From contig NZ_QBKT01000001.1 of the NCBI RefSeq assembly GCF_003054265.1, positions 372,001-436,000 on the forward strand: DNA of 64,000 nt. The letters are read 5' to 3'. Shown piece by piece: positions 24,101 through 31,086 of this stretch. This DNA comes from Kordia periserrulae. GTDB lineage: Bacteria; Bacteroidota; Bacteroidia; Flavobacteriales; Flavobacteriaceae. The notes beneath the pieces are model-generated. The model saw only the letters and a program-made list of their open reading frames with translations, did not search any database and was not told where the DNA came from. The translations under genes and the position numbers were made by a program. Every line of letters begins with the position of its first letter. The first letter of the stretch is position 1.

Positions 24101-25565
24101 CTTCTTGTGAAATATAATAGGTATTGTTGGTTGCGATTAACTTGATATCGTGTTTTTTGGCAAGTTGCACCAAGACATCATTTACGCGATTTTCATCTTC
24201 TTGATTGTGACGCATGATTTCCACATACAAATCGTCTTGAAAGGTTTCTTTCCACCATAATAAGGCTTCTTCCGCCTGAGCTTCTCCAACATTTAAGACT
24301 TTGCTTGGCACTTCTCCGTACAAGTTTCCGGTAAGCACCATGATATCTTCTTTGTATGTTTCGATGACATTTTTATCAATTCGTGGTACGTAGTAAAATC
24401 CTTTGGTGTATGCAATGGAAGACATTTTTGCCAAATTGTGATAGCCATTTTTGTTTTTGGCTAATAGTACAATTTGATATCCGTTGTCTTTTCGGGTTTT
24501 GTCTAAATGATCTTCGCAGACGAAAAATTCGCATCCTACAATCGGTTTTAGTAATTGCAAGTTGGATTCTTCACCATTTTCTGCAGCTTCCGCGATTTTT
24601 GCTTCGATTCCTTTGTTGTAACCACTTACTTCTCGCACAAAGTGAAACGCGCCCATCATATTTGCATGATCGGTAATGGCAACGGCTGGCATATTGTAAT
24701 CGGCAGCAGCTTTTACCAAATCGGCAATGCTTGAAGTGGATTGCAAAACGGAGAATTGCGAGTGATTGTGCAAGTGTGCAAACGCTGCATCTTTTAGTAC
24801 TTCAATATTTTCGGCGATTTCTTGCTTTGAAATTCCGCCGTCCGTTTGTTCTTTTGCTAAACGCTCTCTGATTTTTTGAGAAGCTGCTTTGAGATTGATG
24901 TGTTTTAGACCAATCATTTCGATTGGCTTCGGATTGTTTTCCGAGAAACGCTCAAAGTAATCAGGCGCGACATCAAGTTGTTCAATGGTGTATTCTCTTC
25001 TTCGGATAAGTTCTAGAAAACAGCGTGTTGTTGCTTCCACATCGGCAGTTGCGTTGTGCGCTTCTCCAAAACCGACTCCGAATAAGTATTCGTGTAATTC
25101 CGTTAGTGTGGGTAGTTTGAACTTTCCGCCACGTCCGCCAGGAATTTTACACAATTGCGCAGTATCTTCCGTACAGGTGTCCAACACCGGCAATTCTTGT
25201 AAATTGTTGACAACATTTTCACGATAGAATTCCGCACCCATGATATTGACATCAAAGCCAACATTTTGTCCGACAATGAATTTTGCTTTTGACAGCGCGA
25301 TGTTGAATTTTGCCAACACTTCTTGGAGTGAAATTCCTTGTTCTTGTGCCAATTCGGTAGAAATTCCGTGAATTTTCTCAGCATCGTACGGAATATTAAA
25401 TCCGTCAGGTTGTACCAAATAATCTTGATGTTCGATGAGATTTCCTAGTTCGTCGTGCAATTGCCAAGCGATTTGTATGCATCGTGGCCAATTGTCGGTA
25501 TCAGAAATTGTTGCGTCCCAACGTTTTGGTAATCCTGTTGTTTCGGTATCAAATATTAAGTACAT
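21183..25565 (-). CDS. dnaE: DNA polymerase III alpha subunit with fused N-terminal 3'-5' exonuclease
   Basis: The 1460-residue protein begins with a DEDDh proofreading exonuclease (residues 1-190: FDTETTG, IVGQNVGFD, EAHNATADVEATTR). A PHP domain follows (about 265-500, FAHLHNHSQFSVLQS and AITDHANMMGAF), then the C-family polymerase core. The core has GPGRGSAAGS and the acidic PDIDIDFDD cluster (D690, D692), plus YRPGPMEYIPSF. An OB-fold lies near residue 1260 (ISFGGVVTEVQHRVSKNGKGW). It is the main replicative polymerase. The exonuclease is elsewhere a separate DnaQ subunit; a fused form is known in Bacteroidota DnaE proteins. The gene diverges from rpsP and ends next to a G/T-rich tract. 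Confidence 0.97.
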   Translation of the reverse strand: MYLIFDTETTGLPKRWDATISDTDNWPRCIQIAWQLHDELGNLIEHQDYLVQPDGFNIPYDAEKIHGISTELAQEQGISLQEVLAKFNIALSKAKFIVGQNVGFDVNIMGAEFYRENVVNNLQELPVLDTCTEDTAQLCKIPGGRGGKFKLPTLTELHEYLFGVGFGEAHNATADVEATTRCFLELIRRREYTIEQLDVAPDYFERFSENNPKPIEMIGLKHINLKAASQKIRERLAKEQTDGGISKQEIAENIEVLKDAAFAHLHNHSQFSVLQSTSSIADLVKAAADYNMPAVAITDHANMMGAFHFVREVSGYNKGIEAKIAEAAENGEESNLQLLKPIVGCEFFVCEDHLDKTRKDNGYQIVLLAKNKNGYHNLAKMSSIAYTKGFYYVPRIDKNVIETYKEDIMVLTGNLYGEVPSKVLNVGEAQAEEALLWWKETFQDDLYVEIMRHNQEDENRVNDVLVQLAKKHDIKLIATNNTYYISQEDATAHDVLLCVKDGEKQATPIGRGRGYRYGLPNQEYYFKSPNEMKTLFKDLPEAILNVQEVIDKVESFELARDVLLPAFDIPEEFQCEEDKMDGGKRGENKYLRHLTYEGAKKRYGEITPEIRERLDFELATIENTGYPGYFLIVEDFIREARNMDVSVGPGRGSAAGSVVAYCLWITNIDPIKYDLLFERFLNPDRISMPDIDIDFDDEGRGRVMQYVIDKYGENQVAQIITYGTMAAKSSIRDTARVLDLPLNEADRIAKLIPNTKLEKIFGKSEAELKQKFRAEEVVQINELLNLSEEDGLEAETINMARVLEGSVRNTGIHACGVIITPDDITKFVPVALAKDSDMYCTQFDNSVVESAGLLKMDFLGLKTLTLIKDTVKLVKYKHGIDIDIENIPLDDEETYALFQRGETVGVFQYESPGMQKHMKSLKPTTFADLIAMNALYRPGPMEYIPSFIRRKHGEEDIEYDLEACQEYLEETYGITVYQEQVMLLSQKLADFTKGEADVLRKAMGKKQKAVLDKMKPKFITQASAKGHPEDKLEKIWKDWEAFAAYAFNKSHSTCYAWIAYQTAYLKAHYPAEYMAAVLSNNMNDIKTITFFMEECKRMKLDVLGPDVNESFYKFTVNDQGAVRFGMGAIKGVGHGAVKTIVKERADGKYKSVFDLAKRIDLRAANKKAFENLALAGGFDSFGDTHRAQYFHTEGDGVTFLEKAVKYGAKFQENQNSAQVSLFGESSEVQIAEPKVPPCEEWGTMEKLAREKEVVGIYISGHPLDDFKTEMEYFCNGDLSCFSRMEDYVNREISFGGVVTEVQHRVSKNGKGWALFTVEDYNNSHEFRIFGEEYLKFRHFFVPNSFVYIKAFIREGWVNRDTGKRGEPRLQFNSMQLLQDVMETAAKKLTIQLDVNELKEETLNCINDIISTHKGDKALHFTLYEANEKIKLKAPSKKKKVNITQELLDALTEEDVLYRIN

Positions 25566-25676
25566 AGAATGCTTTTGTAAAGAGGAAATTGAACGGATAA
25601 AATTACAAATTTATTTCCTGATTTTGAGAAGGAGTTATCAACACCGTATTAGTGGTTGAGCGGTTTGTTGGAGCTC

Positions 25677-25775
25677 TTTTTAGGCGCGTATTTCAACTCT
25701 TTCTTAGTGAAGTTATTCACTTTTTTGCGCCTAAAAAAGCGACTAGCGAAGACACGACCGCACTTTTTCGTGCGG
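25677..25775. promoter_or_regulatory. Nested inverted repeats upstream of rpsP
   Basis: An 11-base perfect inverted repeat (TTTTTAGGCGC at 25677-25687, GCGCCTAAAAA at 25727-25737) encloses a small hairpin AGTGAA-GTTA-TTCACT (25706-25721). A third hairpin follows, CCGCAC and GTGCGG (25758-25775, loop TTTTTC). All three lie upstream of the probable rpsP promoter, so they are more likely DNA sites, a divergent dnaE leader, a bidirectional terminator or a repeat element than part of the rpsP mRNA. Confidence 0.5.
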
Positions 25776-25802
25776 GAATACCAAAAAAAATAAATTTAAC
25801 TC

Positions 25803-25831
25803 CTTGTTTTTCAGAAATTATAGTATTTTTG
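25803..25831 (+). promoter_or_regulatory. Putative rpsP promoter
   Basis: CTTG (25803-25806) and TATTTTTG (25824-25831) resemble the Bacteroidota -33 and -7 elements, with a 17-base spacer that is a little shorter than usual. The -7 element ends 47 bases before the rpsP ATG. Confidence 0.5.
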
Positions 25832-25878
25832 CAGCCTTATTAATAATCGAGGTCGTGAACCTCACAAATTAATTTTTT

Positions 25879-26385
25879 ATGCCTGTTAAAATTAGATTAC
25901 AGAGACACGGTAAAAAAGGAAAACCTTTTTACTGGATTGTTGCCGCTGACGTGCGTGCAAAAAGAGATGGTCGTTACTTAGAGAAATTAGGTACGTACAA
26001 TCCAAACACAAACCCTGCAACGATTGACTTAAATGTTGACGGTGCTGTACAGTGGTTACAAAATGGTGCGCAGCCAACTGATACTGCGAGAGCAATTCTT
26101 TCTTATAAAGGTGCTATGTACAAAAATCACTTATTAGGTGGTGTACGTAAAGGTGCTTTGACTGAAGAGCAAGTTGAAGAGAAATTCAACGCTTGGATTG
26201 AGCAAAAAGAAGGAAAAGTACAAGGAAAAGTTGACAGTTTAGCAAAAGCTGAAGAAGAAGCAAGAGCAAAAGCTTTGGAAGCTGAGAAAGCTGTAAACGA
26301 GGCGCGTATTGCTGCCAGTGCTCCTGTAGTGGAAGATGCAGCGGAAGATGCTGGAGAAGTTCCTGCTGCAGGTGAAGAAGAATAA
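25879..26385 (+). CDS. rpsP: 30S ribosomal protein S16 with C-terminal extension
   Basis: The first 85 residues are canonical S16: [42 protein letters not shown] and [13 protein letters not shown]16 binds 16S rRNA and is needed for 30S assembly. The usual bacterial protein ends around residue 80-90. Here another 80 residues follow, first a helical part rich in K, E and A ([18 protein letters not shown]) and then an acidic tail ending in EVPAAGEEE. Such extensions are common in Bacteroidota. A terminator-like hairpin separates rpsP from rimM, which follows on the same strand and encodes a 30S maturation factor. Confidence 0.97.
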   Translation: MPVKIRLQRHGKKGKPFYWIVAADVRAKRDGRYLEKLGTYNPNTNPATIDLNVDGAVQWLQNGAQPTDTARAILSYKGAMYKNHLLGGVRKGALTEEQVEEKFNAWIEQKEGKVQGKVDSLAKAEEEARAKALEAEKAVNEARIAASAPVVEDAAEDAGEVPAAGEEE

Positions 26386-26407
26386 ATTATAGCTCGATAT
26401 AATTTTT

Positions 26408-26442
26408 AGCCTAGTAAATGTTAATTTTGCTAGGCTTTTTTT
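26408..26442 (+). terminator. Terminator-like hairpin between rpsP and rimM
   Basis: A 7-base perfect stem, AGCCTAG (26408-26414) and CTAGGCT (26430-26436), with a 15-base loop is followed by a T run. It lies 22 bases after the rpsP stop and 12 bases before the rimM ATG, so it would attenuate rather than fully separate the two genes. Confidence 0.7.
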
Positions 26443-26453
26443 ATGTTATTGAT

Positions 26454-26981
26454 ATGAAAGTTGAAGATTGTTTTTATTTAGGAAAGATTGTTAAGAAATA
26501 CAGCTTTAAAGGTGAGTTGTTGGCAAAATTGGATACCGACCAACCTGATTTGTACGAAGATTTAGATGCTGTTTTTGTGCAATTAGGACGTGATTTTTTG
26601 CCGTTTTTTATTGAGAAATCCTCGTTACACAAATCAGATTTGCTTCGAATTAAGTTTGAAGATGTTGATACAGAAGAAGATGCCGACCAACTATTGAAGT
26701 GTGATTTGTATTTGCCTCTAGCTGCCTTGCCAAAATTAGAAGGCAATAAGTTTTATTATCATGAAATTATTGATTTTACAGTAGAAGACGCTTCTTTTGG
26801 AATCGTAGGAACAATTACTGGCGTGAATGATACGACTTCGCAACCGTTGTTTGAAATTGAACGCGATGGTATTGAAATTTTAATTCCGATGAACGATTCT
26901 ATTATCAAAAAAGTTGATCGGAAAGCGAAAAAAATTCACATTGAAGCGCCCGAAGGATTGATTGATTTGTATTTGGAGTAA
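26454..26981 (+). CDS. rimM: 16S rRNA processing protein RimM
   Basis: The 175-residue protein is RimM, which binds S19 and helps mature the 30S head. It has the N-terminal beta-barrel (DCFYLGKIVKKYSFKGELLAKLDTD) and the C-terminal PRC-barrel (NKFYYHEIIDFTVEDASFGIVGTI, then EIERDGIEILIPM). The start ATG at 26454 gives the family's usual N-terminus. An ATG 36 bases upstream lies inside the hairpin loop and would add an unrelated hydrophobic dozen residues. The rpsP-rimM order is conserved across many bacteria, where trmD often follows; trmD is absent here. Confidence 0.95.
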   Translation: MKVEDCFYLGKIVKKYSFKGELLAKLDTDQPDLYEDLDAVFVQLGRDFLPFFIEKSSLHKSDLLRIKFEDVDTEEDADQLLKCDLYLPLAALPKLEGNKFYYHEIIDFTVEDASFGIVGTITGVNDTTSQPLFEIERDGIEILIPMNDSIIKKVDRKAKKIHIEAPEGLIDLYLE

Positions 26982-27034
26982 AAGTCAACTATTTCGGAGA
27001 AAAACCAAGAAGCATTTAGGAGAGACTATTGAAA

Positions 27035-27082
27035 CATTTCGACGCAAGCATTGGAGAATTTTTAATCTCGATTATTGAGTAA
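27035..27082. repeat. REP-like intergenic repeat, copy A
   Basis: This 48-base element begins CATTTCGACGC and ends GAGTAA. It matches the element at 53080-53127 at 39 of 48 positions without gaps. Both lie shortly after a gene's stop codon and just before a hairpin. The CATTTCGA...AATCTC pattern resembles dispersed flavobacterial intergenic repeats. Confidence 0.6.
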
Positions 27083-27115
27083 GCTCTCACAATAAAAACT
27101 GTAAGAGCTTTTTTT
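27081..27115 (+). terminator. Rho-independent terminator downstream of rimM
   Basis: An imperfect 11-base stem (AAGCTCTCACA with TGTAAGAGCTT, one mismatch) is followed by seven T in a row. It ends 25 bases before the stop of the convergent RiPP precursor gene. Confidence 0.75.
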
Positions 27116-27140
27116 ACTAAAATTTTGACGTAGTTATATA

Positions 27141-27353
27141 CTAAATGTCACAATAATAGATTGAATCAGGCTCGCCACACGCTGGTCTGTGTACTGAAAG
27201 TCCACAACCTTCATGCAAGAATGTTACATTTTTTATTGGTTCATCTGGCGTATCTCCTCCATCGTTTGGAGCTGCGCCACCTAAAACTGCTTTTGAATCT
27301 AACATTGAGATTCTTTCTTTGACGAATGTCAACTTTTTAAGTTGTTTTTTCAT
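27141..27353 (-). CDS. GG-leader RiPP precursor (class I lanthipeptide type)
   Basis: The 70-residue peptide has a basic leader, MKKQLKKLTFVKERISMLDS, followed by KAVLGG, the layout of Bacteroidota class I lanthipeptide precursors with cleavage after GG (residue 26). The core of 44 residues contains three Cys (CGL, ACGE, YCDI) plus Ser and Thr, as needed for thioether rings. The acidic GGDTPDEP stretch is near the core's start. No lanthionine synthetase, peptidase or transporter gene is nearby, so maturation would depend on enzymes elsewhere. The leader style is shared with the precursor at 38525. The class assignment is by leader resemblance only. Confidence 0.72.
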   Translation of the reverse strand: MKKQLKKLTFVKERISMLDSKAVLGGAAPNDGGDTPDEPIKNVTFLHEGCGLSVHRPACGEPDSIYYCDI

Positions 27354-27432
27354 TTTGATTAGATTTTTTATGGTTAATACACTTTAAAGTGCAGAATTAT
27401 TATTTTTGTTACCCATTGTTTTTCAAATAATT

Positions 27433-28146
27433 ATGAGCAAACCTTTTCGATTCAAACAATTCACCATCCTTCAAGATAAAACTGCCATGAAAGTAGGTAC
27501 GGATGGCGTTTTACTCGGTGCTTGGACGTCCGTTGAAAGTAATCCGTTTTCTATTTTAGATATTGGTGCAGGCACAGGATTGATTGCGTTGCAATTAGCA
27601 CAACGCTGTCATGCCGAAGTGATTGATGCTATTGAGATTGACGATGATGCTTATGAGCAAGCGGTTGAGAATTTTGAAAATTCTCCGTGGAGCGACCGAC
27701 TGTTTTGTTACCACGCAGGTTTGGATGAGTTTGTCGCTGAAATTGACGACAAATACGATTTGATTGTTTCCAATCCACCTTTTTACACTGAAAATTACAA
27801 AAGCGACAATACACAACGTGATTTGGCTCGTTTTACAGATTCGCTGCCTTTTGAAGAACTGATTGCTGGCGTTGCGCACTTGTTAGAACCTACAGGAACC
27901 TTTCACACAATTATTCCACATAAAGAATTCGCGCATTTTATTCATCTGGCGAAAGCCAACAACTTATTTCCATATAAAACTTGCCATGTAAAAGGAAATC
28001 CGACTGCCGATTTTAAACGAAGCATGATTTCGTTTTCGTTTGAAGAAAAGACACATTTGATAGAAGAATTGACTATTGAAACGGAAAGACATCAATATAC
28101 GGACGCTTATATTTCACTAACGAAGGATTTTTATTTAAAATTATAA
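27433..28146 (+). CDS. trmN6: tRNA1(Val) adenine-N6 methyltransferase (YfiC/TrmN6 type)
   Basis: The 237-residue protein is a SAM-dependent methyltransferase with MSKPFRFKQFTILQDKTAMKVGTDGVLLGAW at the N-terminus. Motif I is ILDIGAGTGLIALQLAQR, followed by an acidic AIEIDDDAYEQA. The adenine-N6 catalytic motif NPPF is at about residues 118-121 (LIVSNPPFYTENY). In E. coli the family methylates A37 of tRNA1(Val). ATG 27433 is preferred to upstream in-frame non-ATG codons because homologs begin here. The gene is isolated on the plus strand and diverges from the RiPP precursor gene. Confidence 0.9.
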   Translation: MSKPFRFKQFTILQDKTAMKVGTDGVLLGAWTSVESNPFSILDIGAGTGLIALQLAQRCHAEVIDAIEIDDDAYEQAVENFENSPWSDRLFCYHAGLDEFVAEIDDKYDLIVSNPPFYTENYKSDNTQRDLARFTDSLPFEELIAGVAHLLEPTGTFHTIIPHKEFAHFIHLAKANNLFPYKTCHVKGNPTADFKRSMISFSFEEKTHLIEELTIETERHQYTDAYISLTKDFYLKL

Positions 28147-28211
28147 CAATTAGTCTTTGTTTTGTGACATTTCATTAATTACATTTGTGAGCGCGATTTA
28201 CAAACATTGCG

Positions 28212-28219
28212 TACATTTG
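28212..28219 (+). promoter_or_regulatory. Putative -7 element (TACATTTG) of gcdH
   Basis: TACATTTG matches TAnnTTTG and lies 33 bases before the ATG. A second TACATTTG occurs 32 bases upstream, so which of the two is used is open. Confidence 0.4.
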
Positions 28220-28252
28220 AGTAGTTAAAAAAATGCTATAAACACACGATTG

Positions 28253-29431
28253 ATGAAACCAGATTTATTCCAAGCTCCTGATTACTACAACTTAGACGAG
28301 CTATTAACTGAAGAACATAAATTAGTACGAGATGCTGCCCGCGAATGGGTAAAAAGAGATGTATCTCCCATTATAGAAGAGTATGCACAACGCGCCGAAT
28401 TTCCAGAGCAAATTATTGATGGATTGGCAGGAATTGGTGCTTTTGGACCGTATATTCCAGAAGAATATGGCGGTGCTGGTTTGGATCAGATTAGTTACGG
28501 ATTAATCATGCAAGAAATAGAGCGTGGTGATTCTGGCGTGCGTTCTACAGCTTCTGTACAATCTTCCTTAGTGATGTATCCTATTTGGAAATACGGAAAT
28601 GAAGAACAACGCAAAAAATACTTACCAAAATTAGCTTCTGGCGAATGGATGGGTTGTTTTGGATTGACAGAGCCAGATCACGGAAGTAATCCTGGTGGCA
28701 TGACGACCAACTTTAAAGATATGGGCGATCATTATTTATTGAATGGCGCTAAAATGTGGATTTCCAACGCGCCATTTGCACAAGTTGCTGTGGTTTGGGC
28801 AAAGAATGAAGAAGGAAGAATTCACGGTTTAATCGTAGAGCGTGGTATGGAAGGATTTTCTACTCCTGAAACGCACAACAAATGGTCGTTACGTGCTTCT
28901 GCTACTGGCGAATTGATTTTTGACAATGTAAAAGTTCCAAAAGAAAACTTATTACCAAACAAATCAGGATTGGGCGCGCCACTTGGCTGTTTGGATTCTG
29001 CACGTTATGGAATTGCTTGGGGCGCTATCGGAGCTGCGATGGATTGCTATGATACTGCATTGCGTTACAGCAAAGAGCGTATTCAATTTGGAAAACCAAT
29101 TGGCGGATTCCAATTACAACAAAAGAAATTAGCCGAAATGATTACCGAAATTACCAAAGCGCAATTATTAACATGGCGTTTGGGTGTGTTGCGTAATGAA
29201 GGAAAAGCTACTTCTGCACAAATTTCAATGGCAAAACGTAACAATGTAGCGATGGCGTTAGATATTACACGTGAAGCACGTCAAATGTTAGGCGGAATGG
29301 GAATTACGGGAGAATATTCTATCATGCGTCACATGATGAACTTGGAAAGTGTAGTGACGTACGAAGGAACACACGATATTCACTTATTAATCACAGGATT
29401 GGATATTACTGGATTAAACGCTTTCAAATAA
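28253..29431 (+). CDS. gcdH: Glutaryl-CoA dehydrogenase-type acyl-CoA dehydrogenase
   Basis: The 392-residue flavoprotein is full length for the acyl-CoA dehydrogenase family. It shows GAFGPYIPEEYGGAGLDQISYGLI, CFGLTEPDHGSNPGGM (FAD and substrate contacts), KMWISNAPFAQVAVVW and RIQFGKPIGGFQLQQ. The C-terminal catalytic Glu is in VVTYEGTHDIHLLI. The RSTASVQSSLVMYPI segment is characteristic of glutaryl-CoA dehydrogenases, which oxidise and decarboxylate glutaryl-CoA to crotonyl-CoA in lysine and tryptophan breakdown. No electron-transfer flavoprotein gene is nearby. The start is ATG 28253; the TTG just before it is not needed. Confidence 0.9.
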   Translation: MKPDLFQAPDYYNLDELLTEEHKLVRDAAREWVKRDVSPIIEEYAQRAEFPEQIIDGLAGIGAFGPYIPEEYGGAGLDQISYGLIMQEIERGDSGVRSTASVQSSLVMYPIWKYGNEEQRKKYLPKLASGEWMGCFGLTEPDHGSNPGGMTTNFKDMGDHYLLNGAKMWISNAPFAQVAVVWAKNEEGRIHGLIVERGMEGFSTPETHNKWSLRASATGELIFDNVKVPKENLLPNKSGLGAPLGCLDSARYGIAWGAIGAAMDCYDTALRYSKERIQFGKPIGGFQLQQKKLAEMITEITKAQLLTWRLGVLRNEGKATSAQISMAKRNNVAMALDITREARQMLGGMGITGEYSIMRHMMNLESVVTYEGTHDIHLLITGLDITGLNAFK

Positions 29432-29443
29432 AATAAGAAGGCT

Positions 29444-29608
29444 TTACGAAGCTTTTTTCAATAAATCAAAACATGGGCAACGTTTACAACGCTTGCCCTT
29501 TCCTTTTTTATATTTCTTGCAACACTTACTTTTAACGTTCTTGACAATCTTAACTTTTTCCTTCTTCGATTTTGCAGGAACTTCTTCTAAAGCAATTAAA
29601 AAAGACAT
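29444..29608 (-). CDS. Tiny Lys/Cys-rich protein (54 aa)
   Basis: A complete frame runs from ATG 29608-29606 to TAA 29446-29444. The N-terminus is hydrophobic-acidic (MSFLIALEEVPAK). Then comes a long basic stretch (about residues 14-43) and a Cys cluster: CCKKYKKGKGKRCKRCPC, five Cys in all (residues 29, 30, 41, 44, 46). This looks like a small metal- or nucleic-acid-binding protein. The frame is convergent with gcdH, 12 bases away. I believe similar peptides exist in other Flavobacteriaceae, but I cannot check that here. The non-random Cys/Lys pattern argues against a chance frame. Confidence 0.65.
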   Translation of the reverse strand: MSFLIALEEVPAKSKKEKVKIVKNVKSKCCKKYKKGKGKRCKRCPCFDLLKKAS

Positions 29609-30247
29609 AAAAACTGAGTTCTAATTTCGAGGACAAATATAGTTATTTTAATTTATTCTAAATAAAAAAATTAAATTTTAACAACACAAGAAATAGCGTT
29701 GTGATTTTAAGAAAAAAAAGTAAAAAGAAAGCGTGGTGTGCGAAAGAAAGTTTGGGAAATCTCTTTTTAGGTTAATGGAAGTTATTTTAATTACTAAATG
29801 AGACCCCCTAATTTCTCAATTTAATACATAACTAACTTTTATATTTCTCTAAGTTTCCTCAGCAACACTAAAAAAAAGGGAGAATCACAAGTCATGATCT
29901 CCCTTTTATCTAATAGAATAATACTATTATAATGAGATTCCCCTAAACCTCAATATGTTTTTAACAAAATTACACGATATCTTCGGAGAAGGGTACGATT
30001 AAACATTACTTGTGTTACGGTTTTACCGTAATTATATTACGTTTAGCTTTTTATATTTCACAAATCATTATTTATCAGTTATTTATAATAAAAAACTATT
30101 TTCGACGATAAAAAATAATCGAACAAAATTCGTTTCCAAGTTAAAAAATTTAAAAATGAAAGAAGTAGAACTTGTAGAAAAAGTCATAAATTATCTCATT
30201 AAGTCTAATGCTGTTTATGGAGAAAATAACATATAAATATAAATAAC
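29609..30247. other. 639-base AT-rich gap with hairpin and 24-base repeat
   Basis: No gene is clearly supported here. Two similar 24-base segments, each starting AATGAGA and ending CTCAAT (29797-29820 and 29931-29954), flank a 110-base stretch. That stretch contains the hairpin at 29874-29907. A 26-codon frame (30156-30236, starting MKEVELVEKVINYL) lies just before the gene at 30248 and could be a leader peptide or chance. A small RNA in this region cannot be excluded. Confidence 0.5.
29874..29907. terminator. Terminator-like hairpin, possibly bidirectional
   Basis: A 10-base perfect stem (AAAAGGGAGA with TCTCCCTTTT) and 14-base loop has T runs on both strands, longer on the minus strand. 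The transcript it ends is not obvious, since gcdH stops over 400 bases upstream. Confidence 0.55.
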
Positions 30248-30631
30248 ATGAATCAAAGCATAATAAGACCAGAAAAAATACGAGTTGATATAGAAAATTT
30301 AGAATATTGGAAAACAGGAACCTACACTGGAGTAGATTACAAATATAACGGAAAACCATTCACAGGCTTTGCCGTATTGGGATATTACAACAATGGTCAA
30401 ATTGAAGGTGAGTGGGAATATCATGACGGTGAAAAATTGGGATGGGAAATTGATTATTATGAAAATGGTAATATTAAAGAAAAAACCTTGACTTATGGAG
30501 CTACTTCAATCGTATTTTACGAATACGATGAACAAGGTAATATAATTGATCACGGCTTCGTTGCTCCCAAAACTATTTATAACGAATGTGCAAGACTTAT
30601 CGGCATGCAAGAAATAGAAGAAGATGACTAA
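30248..30631 (+). CDS. MORN/YwqK-like small protein
   Basis: The 127-residue protein contains short repeats of the MORN/YwqK type: YKYNGKPFTGFAVLGYYNNGQIEGEWEYHDGEKLGWEIDYYENGNIKEKTLTY (residues 33-85), with aromatic-Gly patterns every 20-25 residues. YwqK-like proteins are known as immunity partners of secreted polymorphic toxins, which is the main hint of function. No toxin gene is adjacent. There is no signal peptide. It is followed 29 bases later by a SMI1/KNR4-like gene, another immunity-type family. This suggests an orphan immunity cluster, by inference. Confidence 0.7.
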   Translation: MNQSIIRPEKIRVDIENLEYWKTGTYTGVDYKYNGKPFTGFAVLGYYNNGQIEGEWEYHDGEKLGWEIDYYENGNIKEKTLTYGATSIVFYEYDEQGNIIDHGFVAPKTIYNECARLIGMQEIEEDD

Positions 30632-30660
30632 TCATTTTTTAGTGGGTTAAACTAACATTC

Positions 30661-31047
30661 ATGCAAAAATTAGAAGAATACCTAATCGAAAATAATATAA
30701 AAGATAGTTCTGGTATTCCGATAACTGAAATAGAAAACTTCGAACAAAAATTGAACATTAAGTTTCCTAAAGCCTATAAAGAATATAATGAGCTGGCGAA
30801 AGCTAATTTAAAAGAATATGGTCTAGAACATTTAATCACAAAAGATTTTTGGGTCATTGGAGAAATATATGGCTCTTTGTATATCAATTTTATATATTTA
30901 GACGAAGGAGATGATCCACCAGTATATGGCTTAGATATGGAGAATTATGAAGATTATCCAGAAAAATTTTTCAGAAAAATAGCCAACAGCTTTTCTGAAT
31001 ATGTAGAACGAGCTATTGACAGTTATGATCCTAGATATGATAGATAG
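30661..31047 (+). CDS. SMI1/KNR4 (SUKH)-like immunity-type protein
   Basis: The 128-residue protein has the SUKH layout: ITEIENFEQKLNIKFPKAYKEYNELA at the N-terminus, a central strand region, DEGDDPPVYGLDMENYEDYPE and KIANSFSEYVERAI at the C-terminus. SUKH proteins neutralise diverse nuclease and other toxins in contact-dependent systems. Here it is part of a three-gene plus-strand group with a YwqK-like gene before and an unknown 85-residue gene after, with gaps of 29 and 39 bases. No cognate toxin is in the window. A housekeeping role cannot be excluded. Confidence 0.75.
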   Translation: MQKLEEYLIENNIKDSSGIPITEIENFEQKLNIKFPKAYKEYNELAKANLKEYGLEHLITKDFWVIGEIYGSLYINFIYLDEGDDPPVYGLDMENYEDYPEKFFRKIANSFSEYVERAIDSYDPRYDR

Positions 31048-31086
31048 GACTATATAAAGCTTTGAAAACTATAGATAAATAAAGCT

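Larger units (their letters stand above)
25566..25878. other. Divergent dnaE/rpsP intergenic region
   Basis: This 313-base gap carries no convincing gene. It holds the inverted-repeat block at 25677-25775 and the putative rpsP promoter at 25803-25831. The part next to dnaE (25566-25676) is AT-rich and has no feature I can name. An open frame on the plus strand at 25652-25843 runs through the hairpins and is judged non-coding. Confidence 0.6.

Noticed and set aside
25652-25843. 63-codon frame upstream of rpsP
   Set aside because: It runs through the inverted repeats and the putative promoter, and its sequence is explained by those structures.
30012-30236. 74-codon plus-strand frame before the YwqK-like gene
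   Set aside because: The first two thirds look like translated AT-rich DNA. Only the last 26 codons have a protein-like composition, and these are mentioned as a possible leader peptide but not called.
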